NCBI GenBank assembly: GCA_035712985.1
Contig: DASTAE010000233.1
Coordinates: 1 to 64,000 of the forward strand
Length of the DNA stretch: 64,000 nt
Origin: Actinospica sp035712985
Lineage (GTDB): Bacteria; Actinomycetota; Actinomycetes; Streptomycetales; Catenulisporaceae
Reading direction: 5' to 3'
The stretch's first letter is position 1, and each line of letters opens with the position of its first letter. The translations under genes were made by a program, and so were the position numbers. The notes beneath the pieces were generated by a model. That model was not told where the DNA came from. It searched no databases and saw nothing but the letters and a program-made list of their open reading frames with translations. Of this stretch, positions 40,917 through 49,126 are shown one piece after another.

Positions 40917-41198
40917 ATGCCGACCGTGCAGTACGCGCCGCCGATCGGCGAGGGCATGCGGCGGCACATCGACGTCGACCGCCGCGCCGACATCCGCGAC
41001 CTGCTGCCGAAGATCAGCGCGCAGACGCTCGTCATCGGGCTCACCCACGACTACGTCGTGCCGGTGGGCAGCGCGCGACGGCTGGCCGAGGGAATCGAGG
41101 GCAGCCGGTTCGCGGAGATTCCCAGCGGCCACCTCGTCGTGTTCGAGCGGCCCGGCGAGCTGATCGGGAGCCTGCGGGAGTTCCTGCTCAGCCCTTGA
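40917..41198 (+). pseudogene. C-terminal remnant of an alpha/beta hydrolase
   Basis: The 93 codons starting MPTVQYAPP match only the end of an alpha/beta hydrolase. DVDRRADIRDLLPKISAQTL then VIGLTHDYVVP corresponds to the strand carrying the catalytic Asp, and FAEIPSGHLVVFERPGEL to the catalytic His. The nucleophile elbow and the first two thirds are missing, and no matching sequence precedes it. An ATG with AAGGGAGACG upstream survives, so a short peptide could still be made. It overlaps the convergent permease by 11 bp. The 255 bp before it hold only the transporter leader and no gene. Confidence 0.65.
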
Positions 41199-42108
41199 CC
41201 GCTCCGGTGAGGTTGAACGCGCCCCCGAGGAACTTGGACAGCACGCCGTAGAGCGCGATGACCGGCGCCGTGTAGATGATCGAGAACGCCGCCAGCTGCC
41301 CGTACGCGACCTCGCCGTACTGGGAGAAGAAGGTGTAGATCGTCACCGACGCCGGTTGCTTGTCCGGGGTGAGCAGCAGGATGAACGGAACGAAGAAGTT
41401 CCCCCACTGCATCACGAACGTGAAGATGAACACGACCACGATGCCCGGGGCCATCAGCGGCAGCACGATCCGCCACAGCGACTGCAGCCAGTTCGCGCCG
41501 TCGGTCCACGCGGCCTCCTCCAGCGAGACCGGCACCCCGTCCATGAAGTTCTTCGTCATCCAGATCGCGAAGGGCAGCGAGCTGGCGGTCATGAACAGCA
41601 CGGTGGCCGGCTCGGAGTCGACCAGGTTGAAGCGCGCGTAGAGCGAGTACACCGGCACCATCACCGCCGTGATCGGCAGGCCGGTGGCGAACAGGATCGT
41701 GTAGAGGAACGAGCGGCCGAAGCGCATGTGGAAGCGGGACAGGGGATACGCGGCCAGCGAGGCGCAGATCACCGTCAGCGCCGCGGTCCCGCCGGACAGG
41801 ATCAGGGAATTGAGCATCGGCTGGTAGACCGTGGCCACGTTCAGGATCGCCTTGAAGTTGGCGAGGGTGAAGTGCCAGGTCGGCGACGCGTTCAGCCCCG
41901 AGCCGGTCTCGATCGAGGACAGCACCAGCCAGGCGAACGGGAGCACGAAGGCCAGGAAGAGCAACAGGATGACGAGATACGAGGCGAGGGCCGCAGGGCC
42001 CTTGCGCGGAGACGTGATCCCCGCGGCGGCGCCGCCTCCACGGCGGGTGCGCTCGGCGCGCTGAGGCGGACGCACTGTGCTCGATGGTTCACTCGCAAGC
42101 TCGCTCAC
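41188..42108 (-). CDS. ABC sugar transporter permease (MalG type)
   Basis: This 306-residue protein has a Pro/Arg-rich cytoplasmic start and six helices, the first being YLVILLLFLAFVLPFAWLVL. The EAA loop is LEEAAWTDGANWLQSLWRIV. It is the third gene of a substrate-binding protein-permease-permease operon. The GTG start at 42108 overlaps the previous stop as GTGA, with GGAGG 5 bases upstream. No ATPase gene is present in this operon. Confidence 0.9.
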   Translation of the reverse strand: MSELASEPSSTVRPPQRAERTRRGGGAAAGITSPRKGPAALASYLVILLLFLAFVLPFAWLVLSSIETGSGLNASPTWHFTLANFKAILNVATVYQPMLNSLILSGGTAALTVICASLAAYPLSRFHMRFGRSFLYTILFATGLPITAVMVPVYSLYARFNLVDSEPATVLFMTASSLPFAIWMTKNFMDGVPVSLEEAAWTDGANWLQSLWRIVLPLMAPGIVVVFIFTFVMQWGNFFVPFILLLTPDKQPASVTIYTFFSQYGEVAYGQLAAFSIIYTAPVIALYGVLSKFLGGAFNLTGAVKG

Positions 42109-43034
42109 GAATCCTCCAGCTTGATCAGGCGCAGGTAGATCATCGAGAACAGGGCGCCGAGCACGAGCAGCACGAGGGCCATCGCCGTGCCGTATCCCAG
42201 CTGGTAGAACTGGAAGGCCTCCTGGTACATGTACAGCGGCGTGGTCGAGCTGGCGTTGCCCGGGCCGCCGCCGGTCATCACGTAGATCAGGCCGAAGCTG
42301 GCCAGGGTCTGCAGCGTGATGAGCATCAGGTTGCTGACGATCGAGCGGCGGATCAGCGGCACGGTCACGTAGCGCAGCCGCTTCCAGGACGAGGCGCCGT
42401 CCACGGCCGCGGCCTCCAGCAGTTCCGGCGGCACGTCGGAGAGCGCCGCCGAGTAGACCAGCATGGAGAACGCCGTGCCGCGCCAGGTGTTGGCCAGGAT
42501 CACCGCGAGCATCGGCATCGTGTAGAGCCAGTCCTGGGACAGCCCGATATGGCCGAGGATCGCGTTCAGCGTGCCGGTCTTGTAGAGGAAGGCGTACCAG
42601 GCGAAGCCGGCCACCACCTCGGGCACCACCCACGCGCCGATCACGGCGCCGTTCACGACCGTGCGCACGAATCCGTTGCGGCCGCGCAGGATCAGCGCCA
42701 GCAGCAGTCCGAGCAGGTTCTGCCCGATCACCGCGGAACCGACCACGAACAGGACGGTCAGCTCCAGCGACTTGATGAACGTCGGGTCCGCGAACATCCG
42801 GCGGAAGTTCTCCAGGCCGGTGAACTCGGTGGCGGACGAGCCGGACAGCGCCATGTTGGTGAACGCGGTGTAGACGCTCCAGATCAGCGGTCCGGCGAAG
42901 AAGACCGCGAGCAGCAGCAGGGCGGGCCCGAGCGGCAGCAGCCGGCCGAACACGCGGCGGGCGCGGCGCGGGCGGCGCGCACCCCCGGTTCCGGGGATGC
43001 GCGCCGTACGCGGCGACTGGGTCGCGACCGTCAT
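42105..43034 (-). CDS. ABC sugar transporter permease (MalF type)
   Basis: This 309-residue protein has a basic Arg-rich N-terminus and six helices starting LLPLGPALLLLAVFFAGPLI. The EAA loop is LLEAAAVDGASSWKRLRYVT. Its ATG shares one base with the stop of the binding-protein gene (TGATG), so translation is coupled. It is the partner of the next permease. Confidence 0.9.
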   Translation of the reverse strand: MTVATQSPRTARIPGTGGARRPRRARRVFGRLLPLGPALLLLAVFFAGPLIWSVYTAFTNMALSGSSATEFTGLENFRRMFADPTFIKSLELTVLFVVGSAVIGQNLLGLLLALILRGRNGFVRTVVNGAVIGAWVVPEVVAGFAWYAFLYKTGTLNAILGHIGLSQDWLYTMPMLAVILANTWRGTAFSMLVYSAALSDVPPELLEAAAVDGASSWKRLRYVTVPLIRRSIVSNLMLITLQTLASFGLIYVMTGGGPGNASSTTPLYMYQEAFQFYQLGYGTAMALVLLVLGALFSMIYLRLIKLEDS

Positions 43035-44398
43035 CAGCCGGAGGTCACGTTCGACGCGCCGGCGATGCTGCTCACCTGGGTGGACAGCGTGGACATCGCC
43101 GAGGAGGGGGAGGACTGGCCGGTCATCACGGACTCCATCGCGACCTGGATCTGGTCCGAGATCTGCGGGTAGACGGGGTAGGTCGGCCGGAAGTGGGTGA
43201 CCTTCACCAGGTCGGTGAAGAACGCGGTCGTCGGGTTCGTCGACAGGTACGAGGGATCGGCCGCGACGTCGGTGCGCTCGGCGATCTGGCCCGCGGTGAT
43301 GTCGTAGTTCAGCGCGTTGGCCTTGTTCTCGGCCAGCGACACGAAGTCGAACGCGGCCTGCTTGTCGGGCGCGTGCGAGCCGACCGAGAGCACCCAGCCG
43401 CCGGACATGCTCGTGGAGCCGGGGGTCTGGCCGTTCTGCGTGGGCATCGCGGCCACGCCCATCGTGCTCGACCAGGCGGACCACGGCTTGGCACCGGTCG
43501 AGGTCCAGGTGCTCGGCAGCCAGGAGCCGTCGAGGTCGATGGCGAGCTTGCCCTCGGGGATCAGCTCGGTGGAGAGCGTGGTGCCGAAGTTCGGGTTCAG
43601 CGCGTCCTGCACGTCGGGCGCGAGGCCGGTCGTGTAGATCTGCTTGATGAAGTTCAGCGACGCGAGCATGCCGGGCGTGGACGGGGTCCACTTCTTGGTC
43701 GACGCGTCGTACAGCTGGTCCGCGGTGCCGTACAGCAGCATCTCGAGCCCCTGCATCGTGGCGCCCTCGCCGGCGCCCTTGCCCGAGTAGACGTTGAGCG
43801 GGGTCACCCCGGGCAGCTTGGACTTGACGGTCTGCGCGGCGGCCAGCACGTCGGCCCAGGTCTTCGGCTGCCAGGGCACGGCTATCCCGGCCTGCTTGAA
43901 CAGGGTCTTGTTGTAGTAGAGGGCGCGGGTGTCGGTGCCCATCGGGATGCCGTAGGTCTTGCCGTCCTGGCCGACGGCGGCGCTCTTCGCCGTCGGGGTG
44001 AACTCGCTCCAGTCCGACCACTTGGCCAGGTAGGAGTCCACCGGCGCGAGGTAGCCGGCCTGGATGTCCGAGTTGATCAGGAAGGTGTCCTCGTACATCA
44101 CGTCGGGCGCGGTCGAGGCGGAGCGGTTCATCAGGGTGAGCTTGGTGTAGTAGTCGTTCTCGGAGGCCTGGATCGGCTCGAGCTTGACCGTGTAGCCGGG
44201 GTGCGCCGCCTCGTACTGCTTCTTGAGGGTCTGCATCTCGGCGTTGAGCTGGATGAAGGAGCCGAATTCCTGGTAGGCGACGGTGATCGTCTTCGCGCCT
44301 CCCGAGGACGAGCCCGAGGAGATTGTGCATCCGGTGAGGGTGCCTGCGGTGAGCAGCAGCGTGCCGGCTGCCGCGACGACCTTCGCGCGTCCTTGCAT
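43034..44398 (-). CDS. ABC sugar substrate-binding lipoprotein
   Basis: This 454-residue COG1653-type binding protein has a signal peptide and lipobox (LLLTAGTLTGCTISSG). The sugar-binding signature is YGIPMGTDTRALYYNKTLFK, followed by GKLAIDLDGSWLPSTW. The ATG at 44398 is preferred over one at 44467 because AGGAGA lies upstream and it gives a clean signal peptide. It is divergent from the ROK regulator. A strong minus-strand promoter (TTGAGC, 16 bp, TATAAC at 44527-44500) lies upstream, with a repeat element just downstream of it. Confidence 0.9.
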   Translation of the reverse strand: MQGRAKVVAAAGTLLLTAGTLTGCTISSGSSSGGAKTITVAYQEFGSFIQLNAEMQTLKKQYEAAHPGYTVKLEPIQASENDYYTKLTLMNRSASTAPDVMYEDTFLINSDIQAGYLAPVDSYLAKWSDWSEFTPTAKSAAVGQDGKTYGIPMGTDTRALYYNKTLFKQAGIAVPWQPKTWADVLAAAQTVKSKLPGVTPLNVYSGKGAGEGATMQGLEMLLYGTADQLYDASTKKWTPSTPGMLASLNFIKQIYTTGLAPDVQDALNPNFGTTLSTELIPEGKLAIDLDGSWLPSTWTSTGAKPWSAWSSTMGVAAMPTQNGQTPGSTSMSGGWVLSVGSHAPDKQAAFDFVSLAENKANALNYDITAGQIAERTDVAADPSYLSTNPTTAFFTDLVKVTHFRPTYPVYPQISDQIQVAMESVMTGQSSPSSAMSTLSTQVSSIAGASNVTSG

Positions 44399-44458
44399 GG
44401 TGGGGATCTCCTGTCCGTGACGACGGTGTGACGGGGGAGCGATCGCTGTTCCGTTACG

Positions 44459-44482
44459 TAAGTCCATTTGATTTACGAAGTC
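44459..44482. promoter_or_regulatory. ROK-region direct repeat, copy 1
   Basis: A 24-bp element (core TCCATTTGATTTAC) matches 20 of 24 bases with the element at 44570-44593. It overlaps an inverted repeat CGTAA (44457-44461) / TTACG (44473-44477). It lies just downstream of the minus-strand promoter of the substrate-binding-protein operon, where bound repressor would block transcription. Confidence 0.7.
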
Positions 44483-44499
44483 AAGAGACCGACTGAATC

Positions 44500-44527
44500 G
44501 TTATAGAAAACTGTGCATCACGCTCAA
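44500..44527 (-). promoter_or_regulatory. Promoter of the sugar ABC operon
   Basis: On the minus strand TTGAGC (44527-44522), a 16-bp spacer and TATAAC (44505-44500) form a good sigma-70-type promoter reading toward the gene starting at 44398. The predicted transcript start near 44493 lies just before repeat copy 1. Confidence 0.6.
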
Positions 44528-44534
44528 ACTGGGC

Positions 44535-44540
44535 TATAAA
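44535..44540 (+). promoter_or_regulatory. Possible -10 of the ROK regulator operon
   Basis: TATAAA lies 90 bases before the ATG at 44630 and 30 bases before repeat copy 2. No good -35 is visible at 17 bp (CTGTGC region), so activation or a weak promoter is possible. Confidence 0.4.
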
Positions 44541-44569
44541 GGAAGAAAGGTGGGCGTGGACTTCCGTCT

Positions 44570-44593
44570 TAAATCCATTTGATGTACAAACTC
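44570..44593. promoter_or_regulatory. ROK-region direct repeat, copy 2
   Basis: A 24-bp element (core TCCATTTGATGTAC) is 20/24 identical to the one at 44459 and in the same orientation. It lies between the TATAAA hexamer and the start of the ROK regulator gene. Together the copies suit autoregulation plus control of the divergent transporter. Confidence 0.7.
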
Positions 44594-44629
44594 TTCGGAG
44601 TGGGTGGATCCGGAGCGTCAGGAGTACGG

Positions 44630-45889
44630 ATGCGGCAGCAGGCGGGAACCAACCTGCCGAAGGTGGGCAGCTACAACCAGAACGTGGTGCTGGACGCCAT
44701 CAGGTCCTCCGGCGCGACCAGCCGGGTCGAGCTCGCGCAGCGCACCGGCCTGACCGCGCAGACCATCTCGGTGATCGTGCGCCGGCTGCTCGGCGACGGA
44801 CTGGTCCGCGAGGACGGCGCGCAGCCCTCGGCCGGGCGCTCCGGCAGCGGCAAGCCGCGCACCACGCTGCGGGTCGAGCCGACCGCGGGCTACGCCGTGG
44901 GCATCCACTTCGACCCGGGCTGGATCGACGCCGTGCTGGTCGACCTCGCCGGCACCGTGATCGCCGAGACCCGCCGCGAGATCCACCACTCGCTCGGGCC
45001 CGAGGAGGCCGTCGCGCTGATGGCCAAGGCCGCGCGCAAGGTGGTGCGCGACGCCGGGATCCCGCAGCGCAAGATGCTCGGCATCGGCCTGGCCTGCCCG
45101 GGGCCGATCGACCAGGACCTCGGCCTGGTGCTGTACCCGCCGCGGCTGGCCGGCTGGGAGCGGGTGCCGCTCGGCGAGCTGCTGGCGCAGGGCGCGGGCA
45201 GTCCCGTCACCCTGGACAACGACGCGACCGCCGCGGCGATCGGCGAGCGCTGGTCCGGCGTGGCGAAGAACGTGGGCAACTTCGTGTACTTATATCTGGG
45301 CACCGGTATCGGCGGCGGGCTGTTCCTGGGCAACCAGGTCTACCGCGGCCCGTACCGCAACGCGGCCGAGGTCGGGCACATCGCCGTGGCCCCGGGCGGA
45401 CCCGAGTGCTACTGCGGCAACCGCGGCTGCCTGGAGGCCGTCGCGTGCCCCGACGCGATGGTCGCCGACGCGCGCCGGATGCTGGCGGAGGGCGGCGGCG
45501 GAATGCTCGCCGACGCGTACGCGCGGGACCCGGAATCCGTGGACCACGACGCGATCTGCGCCGCCGCGGCCGCCAAGGACCCGCTCGCCCGCGCGGTCGT
45601 GGACCGGGTCGCGGGCTATCTCTCCGACGTCGCGGTGAGCGTGGCGAACATGCTGGACGTGGAGCTCTTCGTGCTCGGCGGCCCCGCGCTCGGGCCGGTC
45701 GGCGAGATCTACCGGGAGGCGATCGACGAGGCGCTCTCCTGCCGCCCGATCGCCCGCCGCGTGCATAAGGCCCCTGTCTCCCTCTCCCCGGCGGGCAGCA
45801 GCGCGGGCGCGATCGGCGCCGCCTCGCTCGTCTTCCACCGCGCCTTCGCCCCCCAGCTGACGACCCTGCTCGAGAGGACCACGCCGTGA
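44630..45889 (+). CDS. ROK-family transcriptional repressor
   Basis: About 419 residues. The N-terminal winged HTH contains VLDAIRSSGATSRVELAQRT and GLTAQTISVIVRRLLGDGLV. The ROK sugar-binding domain has VTLDNDATAAAIGERWSG, GTGIGGGLFLGNQVYRGPYR, NAAEVGHIAV and the zinc motif CYCGNRGCLEAVA. It represses sugar genes until the sugar binds. The ATG at 44630 follows AGGAG at 44620-44624 and gives the usual N-terminus; a start at 44579 would run through the repeat element. Its stop overlaps the next start as GTGA. Confidence 0.88.
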   Translation: MRQQAGTNLPKVGSYNQNVVLDAIRSSGATSRVELAQRTGLTAQTISVIVRRLLGDGLVREDGAQPSAGRSGSGKPRTTLRVEPTAGYAVGIHFDPGWIDAVLVDLAGTVIAETRREIHHSLGPEEAVALMAKAARKVVRDAGIPQRKMLGIGLACPGPIDQDLGLVLYPPRLAGWERVPLGELLAQGAGSPVTLDNDATAAAIGERWSGVAKNVGNFVYLYLGTGIGGGLFLGNQVYRGPYRNAAEVGHIAVAPGGPECYCGNRGCLEAVACPDAMVADARRMLAEGGGGMLADAYARDPESVDHDAICAAAAAKDPLARAVVDRVAGYLSDVAVSVANMLDVELFVLGGPALGPVGEIYREAIDEALSCRPIARRVHKAPVSLSPAGSSAGAIGAASLVFHRAFAPQLTTLLERTTP

Positions 45890-46779
45890 CCGGGAACTCC
45901 GCGATCCTCGCGATCGACATCGGCGGCACGAAGCTCGCCGCCGCGCTCGTGGACCGGGACGGCGCCGTGCTGCGCCGCGCCGAGCTCCCGACCCCGTCCG
46001 CCGAGGTCGCCGACGCGCTGATCGGCCTGGCCCGGGAGGTCGCGGGGGACGAGCGCCCCGCGGCGGTCGGCCTGGCCTCGGCGGGTCCGCTGGACATCGT
46101 GGCGGGCACCGTGAGCCCGGTGAACATCCTGTCCTGGCGCGATTTCCCGCTGCGGGACACGGTCGCCGCGGCCTTCCCCGGCGCGCGGGTCGTACTGGTC
46201 GGCGACGCCGTGGCCTCGGCCGTCGGCGAGCACTGGCGCGGCGCGGGCGGCGGCGTGGACGCGATGCTCGGCATCGTCGTGTCCACCGGCGTCGGCGGCG
46301 GGCTGGTGCTGAACGGCCGCGTCTACCCCGGGCCGACCGGCAACGCGGGGCACTTCGGCCACATGCCGACCGACCTCGAACCGGTGCGGTGCGCCTGCGG
46401 TATGACAGGGTGCGTCGAAGCCCTGGCGAGCGGGCCCTCGATGGTGCGCTGGGCCGCGCGGCAGGGCTGGACCGGCTCCACCGCGAAGGAGCTCGCGGAC
46501 GCGGCGCGCGCCGGCGACTCCGTCGCGCTCGCCGCCTTCGATCGGGCGGCGGATGCGCTGGCCTGCGGAATCGTCGGCGCGGCCGCACTGGTGGATCTGG
46601 ACGTCGTGGTGGTCGGCGGGGGAGTCGCGGCGGCGGGCCCGGTGCTGCTCGATCCGCTCCGGGCCCACCTGGGGCGCCGCGCCTCGCTCACCTTCGTGCA
46701 GCGCGTCCGGGCGCTGCCGGGGACGCTAGGCCGGGACGCCGGCCTGATCGGCGCCGCTCGCTGCGCCCTGGAGATCTAG
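45886..46779 (+). CDS. ROK-family sugar kinase
   Basis: This 297-residue kinase has the phosphate-binding loop AIDIGGTKLAAALVD, catalytic-Asp region VVLVGDAVASAVGEHWRG, GIVVSTGVGGGLVLNGRVYP, GNAGHFGHMP and zinc-binding motif CACGMTGCVEALASG. The Asp is retained in GDAVAS, where many relatives have ND. It phosphorylates an imported hexose or amino sugar with ATP; glucose, mannose or an N-acetyl sugar are all possible. It is translationally coupled to the ROK repressor. Its 3' end overlaps the convergent MMPL gene by 54 bp. Confidence 0.85.
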   Translation: MTGNSAILAIDIGGTKLAAALVDRDGAVLRRAELPTPSAEVADALIGLAREVAGDERPAAVGLASAGPLDIVAGTVSPVNILSWRDFPLRDTVAAAFPGARVVLVGDAVASAVGEHWRGAGGGVDAMLGIVVSTGVGGGLVLNGRVYPGPTGNAGHFGHMPTDLEPVRCACGMTGCVEALASGPSMVRWAARQGWTGSTAKELADAARAGDSVALAAFDRAADALACGIVGAAALVDLDVVVVGGGVAAAGPVLLDPLRAHLGRRASLTFVQRVRALPGTLGRDAGLIGAARCALEI

Positions 46780-48942
46780 CGCGGCGGGCCCGGCGGCGAG
46801 GGCGACGCGGTCCCGGCGGCGCCAGTTGCGGTCGCCGAGCAGGGTCATCACCGTCGGCAGGAGCAGAACCCTGATGACGGTCGCGTCCAGCAGGATCGCC
46901 ACCCCGAGGCCGACGCCGAGCTGCTTGAAGTCCTGCATGCTCAGCGTGCCGAAGACCCCGAACACCGCCACCATGATCGCCGCGGCGCTGGTGATCGTGC
47001 CGGCCGTGGCGCGCAGGCCCTCGGAGACCGCGTCCTTCGTGGACAGGCCCCGCTGCCGCGCCTCGCGGATCCGGGAGACCACGAACACGTGGTAGTCCAT
47101 GCTCAACCCGAACAGGACCACGAACACGAACAGCGGGATCCAGGACTCCAGCGCGCCGACCGCCTTCGTGCCGACCAGGCCCGCGCCCCAGCCGTGCTGG
47201 AAGACCGCCACCATCACGCCGTACGCGGCGCCCGTCGACAGCAGGTTGAGCACGATCGCGGTGCCCGCGATCACCCAGCTGCGGAAGGCGAGCAGCATCA
47301 CCAGGAAGGTGACTCCGAGCACGAACAGGAAGACCGGCAGGATGGTCCGGCCGAGCCGGTCGTTGAGGTCCGTGCTGAAGGCGAGCGTGCCGCCGACCAC
47401 GGCCGTCGTGTGCGGGATCGCGCCGAGCGTGTGCGGCAGCACCGTGCCGCGCAGCGTGTCCAGCGAAGCCAACGCCTGCGCGTCGCGACCGTGGCCCGCC
47501 ACCGGGAACAGGATCTTCACGATGTGCTGCGCGGGATACGGCGTGACCTCGACGGGTCCGGAACCGAGCGCGCCGTCCGCGGCGGCCTGGGTCTTGAACG
47601 CGGCGATCCCCTCCGCCACCGCGTTCGAGTTCACATCAGGGGTCTGCACGACGATCACGCCGGGCGCCGGGCTCGACGGGAACTCGGCGCTGATCGCGTC
47701 GTAGGTCTGCACGAGCGGCGAGCTCGAGGGCAGCTGCTGGTTCACGTCGAGCGACTGGGTGCGCAGCCCGAGCGCGGGGATCGCCAGCACGATCAGGAAC
47801 GCGGCGGCGATCGTCGCGAAGCCCTTCGGGTGGTCGAGCACCTTGCCCATCGTCGCGTTCCAGACGCGGCCGCCGCCGGCCTTGGCCGGACGGTGCCGCC
47901 GGGACTTGCGCCGTCCCCAGTCGATCCGGTCGCCGAGCATGGCGAGCAGGGCGGGAAGCACCGTGACCGAGCCCAGCATCGCGATCGCGACGACCAGGAT
48001 CGAGGCGAGCGCGAAGCCCTCGAAGATGTGCATGCCGGTGATGAACATCCCGGCCATCGCGACCATCACCGTCAGCCCGGAGACCAGCACCGAGTGCCCC
48101 GACGTGGCCGCCGCGACGCTGAGCGCCTCCCGCGGTTCGCGCCCGGCCGCCCGCTCCTGCCGCTCGCGCCGCAGGTAGAACAGGCAGTAGTCGACGCCCA
48201 CCGCGAGGCCCATCAGCAGCATCACCGAGTTCGACGACGAGGACTGCGGGATCGCGTGCGAGATCAGATCGAGCAGCCCGAGCGCCGCCATGAACGCCGT
48301 GACCGCGAGCACGACCGGCAGCAGCGCCGCGATGAGGGCGGCGAAGGCGGCGAGCAGGATGCCGAACGCGAGCGGCACGGCGGTCCACTCGGCCCGCTTG
48401 AAGTCCGTGCCCAGCGTCGAGTTCACCCAGTGGTCGCCCGACGCGCCGCCCACCTCGTCGATCTGCAGCGACGGATTCGCCGCCTGGACCTTGGCGACCG
48501 CGTCGAGCACCGGCTGCACCCGATCGCCGGCGCTCGAGGCGTCCCCGGTCATGTCGAACTCGACCAGCGCGTAGTGCCGGTCCTTGGAGATCAGCCCCGT
48601 GGTGTAAGGGCTCTGCACGTTCTGCGTCCGCCCGGTGCCGCGCACGGCGGACAGCACCTGGTCCACGGCCTGCCGGTAGCCCGCCGCGTCGGCCGTGGCA
48701 CTCGCGCTGTGCACGAGCACCATCTCGGAGGCGGGTGCGGCGAGGCCCGCGTCCTGCAGGATCTGCACCGCCTGCGCGGAGCTGCCCACCCCCTGCTGCG
48801 CCTCGGTCAGCTGCTTCTGCCCGACCGCGCCGCCGATCACCGTCGCGAGGATCACCAAGAACAGCCAGCCGAACACGGCGGTCTTGCGATGTGTCGCGCT
48901 CCAGCCGCCGAGTGCGGCGGCGGGGCTGCGCCTGTGCGCCAT
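46726..48942 (-). CDS. MMPL-family (RND-type) transporter
   Basis: This 738-residue membrane protein has two repeats of one helix, an extracytoplasmic domain and five helices. Landmarks are helix 1 TAVFGWLFLVILATVIGGAV, LLMGLAVGVDYCLFYLRRER (proton-relay region of repeat 1) and VVLFGLSMDYHVFVVSRIRE (repeat 2). The Asp-Tyr pair GVDY and MDYHVF is diagnostic. Actinobacterial MMPLs export lipids or drugs using the proton gradient. There is no adjacent lipid biosynthesis gene. A GGGGGA ribosome site precedes the ATG. Confidence 0.9.
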   Translation of the reverse strand: MAHRRSPAAALGGWSATHRKTAVFGWLFLVILATVIGGAVGQKQLTEAQQGVGSSAQAVQILQDAGLAAPASEMVLVHSASATADAAGYRQAVDQVLSAVRGTGRTQNVQSPYTTGLISKDRHYALVEFDMTGDASSAGDRVQPVLDAVAKVQAANPSLQIDEVGGASGDHWVNSTLGTDFKRAEWTAVPLAFGILLAAFAALIAALLPVVLAVTAFMAALGLLDLISHAIPQSSSSNSVMLLMGLAVGVDYCLFYLRRERQERAAGREPREALSVAAATSGHSVLVSGLTVMVAMAGMFITGMHIFEGFALASILVVAIAMLGSVTVLPALLAMLGDRIDWGRRKSRRHRPAKAGGGRVWNATMGKVLDHPKGFATIAAAFLIVLAIPALGLRTQSLDVNQQLPSSSPLVQTYDAISAEFPSSPAPGVIVVQTPDVNSNAVAEGIAAFKTQAAADGALGSGPVEVTPYPAQHIVKILFPVAGHGRDAQALASLDTLRGTVLPHTLGAIPHTTAVVGGTLAFSTDLNDRLGRTILPVFLFVLGVTFLVMLLAFRSWVIAGTAIVLNLLSTGAAYGVMVAVFQHGWGAGLVGTKAVGALESWIPLFVFVVLFGLSMDYHVFVVSRIREARQRGLSTKDAVSEGLRATAGTITSAAAIMVAVFGVFGTLSMQDFKQLGVGLGVAILLDATVIRVLLLPTVMTLLGDRNWRRRDRVALAAGPAALDLQGAASGADQAGVPA

Positions 48943-49006
48943 GGTTACCGTCCCCCAGGGATAAATCGGTTTCCGGTGCAGGTCACCGGCTCGACTCCCA
49001 AGCTAT

Positions 49007-49019
49007 TGACGCGGCGTCA
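49007..49019. promoter_or_regulatory. Palindrome between MMPL and histidine kinase genes
   Basis: TGACGCGGCGTCA has perfect 6-bp arms around one base. It lies in the 184-bp divergent spacer, 64 bases upstream of the MMPL start. It could be an operator of the response regulator at 50431 or of an unseen TetR-type protein. Confidence 0.45.
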
Positions 49020-49126
49020 GGATCGACATCCGGCCAACCGGTGTCTTGGGGGTGTCGGTAGGTACACCCCGGGTCGGGTGGGTGGGCCCAGTGCGCGCGT
49101 CGGCGTCGTTCGCGAGACTGAGGGAC

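Noticed and set aside
42105..44330. A 741-codon open frame spanning a permease and the binding-protein gene
   Set aside because: Only the part from 43034 matches a permease; the rest is the out-of-frame shadow of the binding-protein gene, with stop/start overlap TGATG at 43034.
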